From Planctomycetia bacterium (lineage in GTDB: Bacteria; Planctomycetota; Phycisphaerae; Phycisphaerales; SM1A02), in the NCBI GenBank assembly GCA_009936695.1, contig JAACEA010000177.1, forward strand, positions 1 to 16,086: DNA of 16,086 bases, read 5' to 3'. The notes beneath the pieces were generated by a model. It did not search any database. It had not been told where the DNA came from and worked only from the letters and a program-made list of their open reading frames with translations. Below are positions 12,948 to 16,086 of this stretch, one piece after another. Positions within the stretch are counted from its first letter, which is position 1. Each line of letters opens with the position of its first letter. Position numbers and translations under genes: made by a program.

Positions 12948-14453
12948 CTAGTAGGCCCAGTTGCCCAGCAGGATCGCCAGGTCGCCGCCGTCGACGATGC
13001 CGTCGCCGTTGAAGTCGCCGCCGTCGCTCCCGTCGGTCCCCCAGAGGGAGTTGAAGTGGCCGAGATCGACGCCGTTGACCACGCCGTCGCCGTCGACGTC
13101 GCCGGCAAGCAGTTCGCATGCGTCGGGGATGCCGTCCCCGTCGCTGTCGCCCACCCCGCCTTCGAGGATCTCCGCCGCATCGAGTCGGCCGTTGCCGTCG
13201 CAGTCCGGGAGCGGAAACTCGAGGACCTGGCCTGCATCGAGGCCGCCCGCATCGGCGCGGGGCGCGGAGACGAGGATCCGATCGGTGTCGAGGGCCGCGC
13301 CGATGCCGAAGAAGGCCGAAGCCTCGGCCGCTTCGGGCCGCAGGCGAACCGCGGGACCCCACTCGAGATCGTCGTGTTCGAGGATCCATCCGCTTCCCGC
13401 CTCGATCATGCCGTCCACCTCGGAGGCATAGCCTCCGGCGTAGAGCCGGTCGCCGTCCGCGGAAAGGGTGCAGGGAAATCCGAAGCCCTTGATTCCCGTC
13501 GGGTCCTCGGGGCCGATCAGTCGGTCGAACCATGGCTGCCCGCCGATGATCCGGTAGGCGTGCACGGCGCCGACGTCGACCCCGAAGGCGTCTTCGAAGG
13601 GCGCGCCGACGACGAGCCGATCGCCCGCGAGATCGATCCACTCTCCAAAGACCTGATAGGGCTCCGGCTGCGCCGGGATCAACATCGTGTCGAGCTCCCA
13701 CAGATCGCCGACGGGACGATGCAGGGCCACGCCTCCGTGTCGGAATCCGGCCTGCCCGACGAGTCCGGACGTGCCGATCGCGAGCAGGTCGCCCCTCGCC
13801 GCCACGGATCGTCCGAAGTACGCCGCGACGTGCGGTCCGGGGAGGCCGAGTCGCTGCCGTGCCACCCATCCCTCCGCCTCCCGATGGAAGATCCAGACGC
13901 CGCCTTCCGCGTCCTCCTCGATCGATTCGAGGTAGGCGCCGACGACGATCTCGTCGTTCGAACGCCCGAAACAGACGGACAGGCCGAAGAGCGCGTTCGA
14001 ATTCTCCGCGACCGGGGGAAGCAGTTTCGCCTCGAACGTCCAGGTCTCGTCCAGAAGTCGGAACACGTAGGCGGCACCCGACCAGAATCCGAGATCGTCG
14101 TCACCGGGAGCGCCGACGACCATCACGTCCTCCCGGATGGTCACGGGAAGACCGAAGTGGTCTCCGGCCGCCGCGTCCGGGGCGACGAGCACCTGTCGAT
14201 GGGCCCAGGCGTCGCCCTCGCGTCGATAGACGTGCACGGTCCCGGGTTCGGCCAGGTGAGCGTCCCGGTCGGCGCCGATCGCGAGCCATTCGCCCTCGAG
14301 ATCGAGCCTGTTTCCGAAGGTTGCGCCCTCGATCGACTCGGGCGGCGACACGCTTCCCGACGGCGGAAGATCCGCCGCGGTGGGGGTGCCGTGACAGGCG
14401 AGGACCCCGATGGCGATGAGGATCGGGCGGCGAGAGGGCGCAATCGATGACAT
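12948..14453 (-). CDS. Exported seven-bladed propeller protein with dockerin-like EF-hand tail
   Basis: The product has 501 residues. A signal peptide (about 1-27, ending near PTAAD) precedes seven FG-GAP-like repeats at about 45-412. Each has an FGxxV/L opening, a (D)RLVVGAP-like strand and a VHVYR-like strand. The repeat openings read FGNRL, FGLPV, FGLSV, FGRSV, FGEWI, FGFPC and FGIGA, which suits one closed seven-bladed beta-propeller. The tail (about 417-501) has calcium-loop motifs (DCDGNGRLD, DSDGDGIPD) and then a dockerin type I-like pair (DVDGDGVVNGVDL and DFNGDGIVDGGDL) ending LLGNWAY. This ending is characteristic of Phycisphaerae and related planctomycete exported proteins. The ATG at 14453 follows GGAG by 7 nt. 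The upstream in-frame extension lacks a signal peptide. The function is unknown; surface or matrix binding is plausible. The overlap of cellulosomal dockerin sequence with function is not implied. Confidence 0.88.
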   Translation of the reverse strand: MSSIAPSRRPILIAIGVLACHGTPTAADLPPSGSVSPPESIEGATFGNRLDLEGEWLAIGADRDAHLAEPGTVHVYRREGDAWAHRQVLVAPDAAAGDHFGLPVTIREDVMVVGAPGDDDLGFWSGAAYVFRLLDETWTFEAKLLPPVAENSNALFGLSVCFGRSNDEIVVGAYLESIEEDAEGGVWIFHREAEGWVARQRLGLPGPHVAAYFGRSVAARGDLLAIGTSGLVGQAGFRHGGVALHRPVGDLWELDTMLIPAQPEPYQVFGEWIDLAGDRLVVGAPFEDAFGVDVGAVHAYRIIGGQPWFDRLIGPEDPTGIKGFGFPCTLSADGDRLYAGGYASEVDGMIEAGSGWILEHDDLEWGPAVRLRPEAAEASAFFGIGAALDTDRILVSAPRADAGGLDAGQVLEFPLPDCDGNGRLDAAEILEGGVGDSDGDGIPDACELLAGDVDGDGVVNGVDLGHFNSLWGTDGSDGGDFNGDGIVDGGDLAILLGNWAY

Positions 14454-14648
14454 GAGCAGGCTCCATCGGAGCCATGGCAGGCCCCGAACCCCGGGAATGA
14501 ACCTCTCGCTCGACCTCAGGTCGTCCGGAAACATCCCCGGGAACCACCTGCACGATCCACGGTAGGCGTCGTCCATTCATTCGTGACGGGAATCGGAGAC
14601 GAAAACCGCGCGGAACCACGGTTGATAGGAATCCGGGCCCCGCTGCCG

Positions 14649-14657
14649 ATATCATGC
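14649..14657 (+). promoter_or_regulatory. Possible -10-like element upstream of the mutase
   Basis: ATATCATGC contains TATCAT, four of six matches to the -10 consensus, and partly fits the CTAnnATGG pattern. It ends 32 nt before the chosen start at 14690. If real, the in-frame ATG at 14654 would lie inside the promoter and could not be the start. Confidence 0.3.
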
Positions 14658-14689
14658 AGGAGCCTCTTCAAACCTTCGTACGAGCAACC

Positions 14690-16086
14690 ATGAGCACCCT
14701 GAACCCTTCGAACGCCGCTGGTCAGTCCTCACCCGATCGTCCGGACCCCGAGACCGTCTCGCTCTCGGGCTACGAGATCGACGGCCTCTACGGTCCGGGT
14801 TCCGTTCCGACGACGGATCCCAAGGATCCCAGCCGCGCCGACGCGAGGATCGCGACGCCCGGTGAGTACCCCTTCACCCGAGGCGTGCATCCCACGATGT
14901 ACCGGTCCCGGCTTTGGACGATGCGACAGTTCGCGGGCTTCGGCTCGGCGGACGACACGAACGCTCGATTCAAGTACCTCCTCGAGAATGCCACCGGCAC
15001 CAAGGCGAACACCGGGCTCTCCACCGCCTTCGCCCTTCCGACGCTGATGGGCCGGGACTCGGACGCCCCGCTTTCCTCCGGCGAAGTCGGTCGATGCGGC
15101 GTCGCGATCGACACCATCGACGACATGCATCGCCTGTACGCGGACATCCCGGTCGGTGACGTCACGGTGAGTCAGACCATCAACGGTCCGGCGTGCGTGA
15201 TCTGGGCGATGTATCTGGGCATGGCCCGGGAACGCGGGATCGACTGGAAGGATCTCGGCGGCACGCTGCAGAACGACATTCTGAAGGAGTTCCACAGTCA
15301 GAACGAGTTCATCTACCCGCCCGAGGCGAGCGTGAAGCTGGTGGTGGACACCATCGAGTACGCCGCGAAGCACGTGCCGCGCTGGAACTCGGTCTCGATC
15401 TCCGGATACCACATCCGCGAATCCGGATCGACCGCGACCCAGGAACTCGCGTTCACCCTCCGCGACGGCATGGAATACGTCGAAGCCGCGATGTCCCGCG
15501 GACTCGACGTCGATCTCTTCGCGCCGCGGCTGTCCTTCTTCTTCAACAGCCACAACGAGTTCTTCGAGGAGATCTGCAAGCTCCGGGCCGCCCGCCGGAT
15601 CTGGGCGAAGGCGATGAAGGAGCGATTCGGTGCGAAGAACGAACGATCGTGGTGGATGCGGACGCACGTGCAGACCGCGGGTTGCTCGCTCACCGAACAG
15701 CAGCCGCTCAACAACGTGATCCGGGTCGCCTACCAGGCGATGGCGGGGGTGCTGGGGGGCTGCCAGAGCCTGCACACCGATTCGATGGACGAGACGCTGG
15801 GACTGCCGACCGAGACCGCGGTCCGGGTCGCGTTGCGGACCCAGCAGATCCTCGCCCACGAGACCGGAGTGCACCGGACCGTCGATCCGCTCGGCGGTTC
15901 GTGGTTCGTCGAGGCGCTCACCGACCGCATGGAGGCCGATGCCGACGAGATCATCTCGACGATCGACGACATGGGTGGGGTCGTCTCCGGAATCCACAAG
16001 GGGTACTTCCGGCGGGCGATCGCCGAAGCGAGCTATCGAGTCGGCCAGGAGATGGAAGCCGGCGATCGGGTGGTGGTGGGGGTCAA
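14690..16086 (+). CDS. B12-dependent acyl-CoA mutase large subunit, isobutyryl-CoA mutase-like (partial)
   Basis: This frame runs off the window, and 465 residues are visible. It is the substrate-binding TIM-barrel part of a coenzyme-B12 acyl-CoA mutase (MCM/ICM/HCM family). Family landmarks are [18 protein letters not shown] (58-73), TLMGRDSD (118-125), [12 protein letters not shown] (131-142), [10 protein letters not shown] (191-200), SGYHIRESG with His241 (238-246), FAPRLSFFF (278-286), [12 protein letters not shown] (328-339) and [13 protein letters not shown] (399-411). Phe81 and Gln204 stand where methylmalonyl-CoA mutase has Tyr89 and Arg207. This pair marks isobutyryl-CoA mutase, not methylmalonyl-CoA mutase. 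About five extra residues sit near 99-108, and FDLP is changed to FALP (Ala115). No good Shine-Dalgarno site precedes 14690. An in-frame ATG at 14654 is an alternative. The B12-binding part must lie outside the window, on this chain or another. Confidence 0.88.
   Translation, partial: MSTLNPSNAAGQSSPDRPDPETVSLSGYEIDGLYGPGSVPTTDPKDPSRADARIATPGEYPFTRGVHPTMYRSRLWTMRQFAGFGSADDTNARFKYLLENATGTKANTGLSTAFALPTLMGRDSDAPLSSGEVGRCGVAIDTIDDMHRLYADIPVGDVTVSQTINGPACVIWAMYLGMARERGIDWKDLGGTLQNDILKEFHSQNEFIYPPEASVKLVVDTIEYAAKHVPRWNSVSISGYHIRESGSTATQELAFTLRDGMEYVEAAMSRGLDVDLFAPRLSFFFNSHNEFFEEICKLRAARRIWAKAMKERFGAKNERSWWMRTHVQTAGCSLTEQQPLNNVIRVAYQAMAGVLGGCQSLHTDSMDETLGLPTETAVRVALRTQQILAHETGVHRTVDPLGGSWFVEALTDRMEADADEIISTIDDMGGVVSGIHKGYFRRAIAEASYRVGQEMEAGDRVVVGV

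Noticed and set aside
14729..15997. A 422-residue minus-strand frame opposite the acyl-CoA mutase.
   Set aside because: The plus strand has unmistakable mutase motifs over the same span. The minus frame has no family features.

Overview
The window looks like chromosomal DNA from a GC-rich planctomycete, most likely a member of Phycisphaerae. This is inferred from four things: a secreted propeller protein ending in a dockerin-type EF-hand tail that closes with LLGNWAY, an ECF sigma factor with a C-terminal extension beside a membrane Ser/Thr kinase, Gly-rich linkers in a secreted protease, and FDGSDVGL-type repeats. No mobile element, CRISPR array, tRNA or rRNA was found.

Layout from left to right. 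Positions 1-623 hold no convincing protein gene. They carry what looks like a complete minus-strand noncoding RNA unit: an A/T-rich UP-like tract and a -35/-10 pair at 366-424, about 310 nt of repeated hairpins whose loops carry GGGAAAAGGG-type motifs, and a strong intrinsic terminator at 50-85. A second terminator at 547-581 ends a coiled-coil membrane protein gene (624-1553, minus). Divergent from it is a regulatory unit on the plus strand (1832-5318): an ECF-type sigma factor, a 52-residue membrane peptide and a three-TM Ser/Thr kinase. The peptide is a partial duplicate of the kinase's leader and N-terminus.

From 5435 to the right edge, acyl-CoA metabolism genes alternate with secreted-protein genes. 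prpB (2-methylisocitrate lyase) and prpC (2-methylcitrate synthase) belong to the methylcitrate route of propionyl-CoA oxidation. They are separated by a minus-strand CpeT-family lipoprotein gene. A large secreted subtilisin-like protease (8449-11622, minus) follows, then a 3-hydroxybutyryl-CoA dehydrogenase (12050-12913, plus), a seven-bladed propeller/dockerin-like exported protein (12948-14453, minus), and a B12-dependent acyl-CoA mutase large subunit cut by the window end (14690 onward). The mutase carries Phe and Gln at the two positions that are Tyr and Arg in methylmalonyl-CoA mutase. This points to isobutyryl-CoA/n-butyryl-CoA isomerisation. Together the metabolic genes suggest use of propionyl-, isobutyryl- and butyryl-CoA from branched-chain amino acids or odd-chain acids, beside extracellular proteolysis.

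Most plus-strand genes here have a CTAnnATGG-like element upstream, probably the local -10 promoter element. The strongest candidate for something undescribed is the structured RNA at the left end. Second is the sigma factor/micro-membrane-peptide/kinase module.
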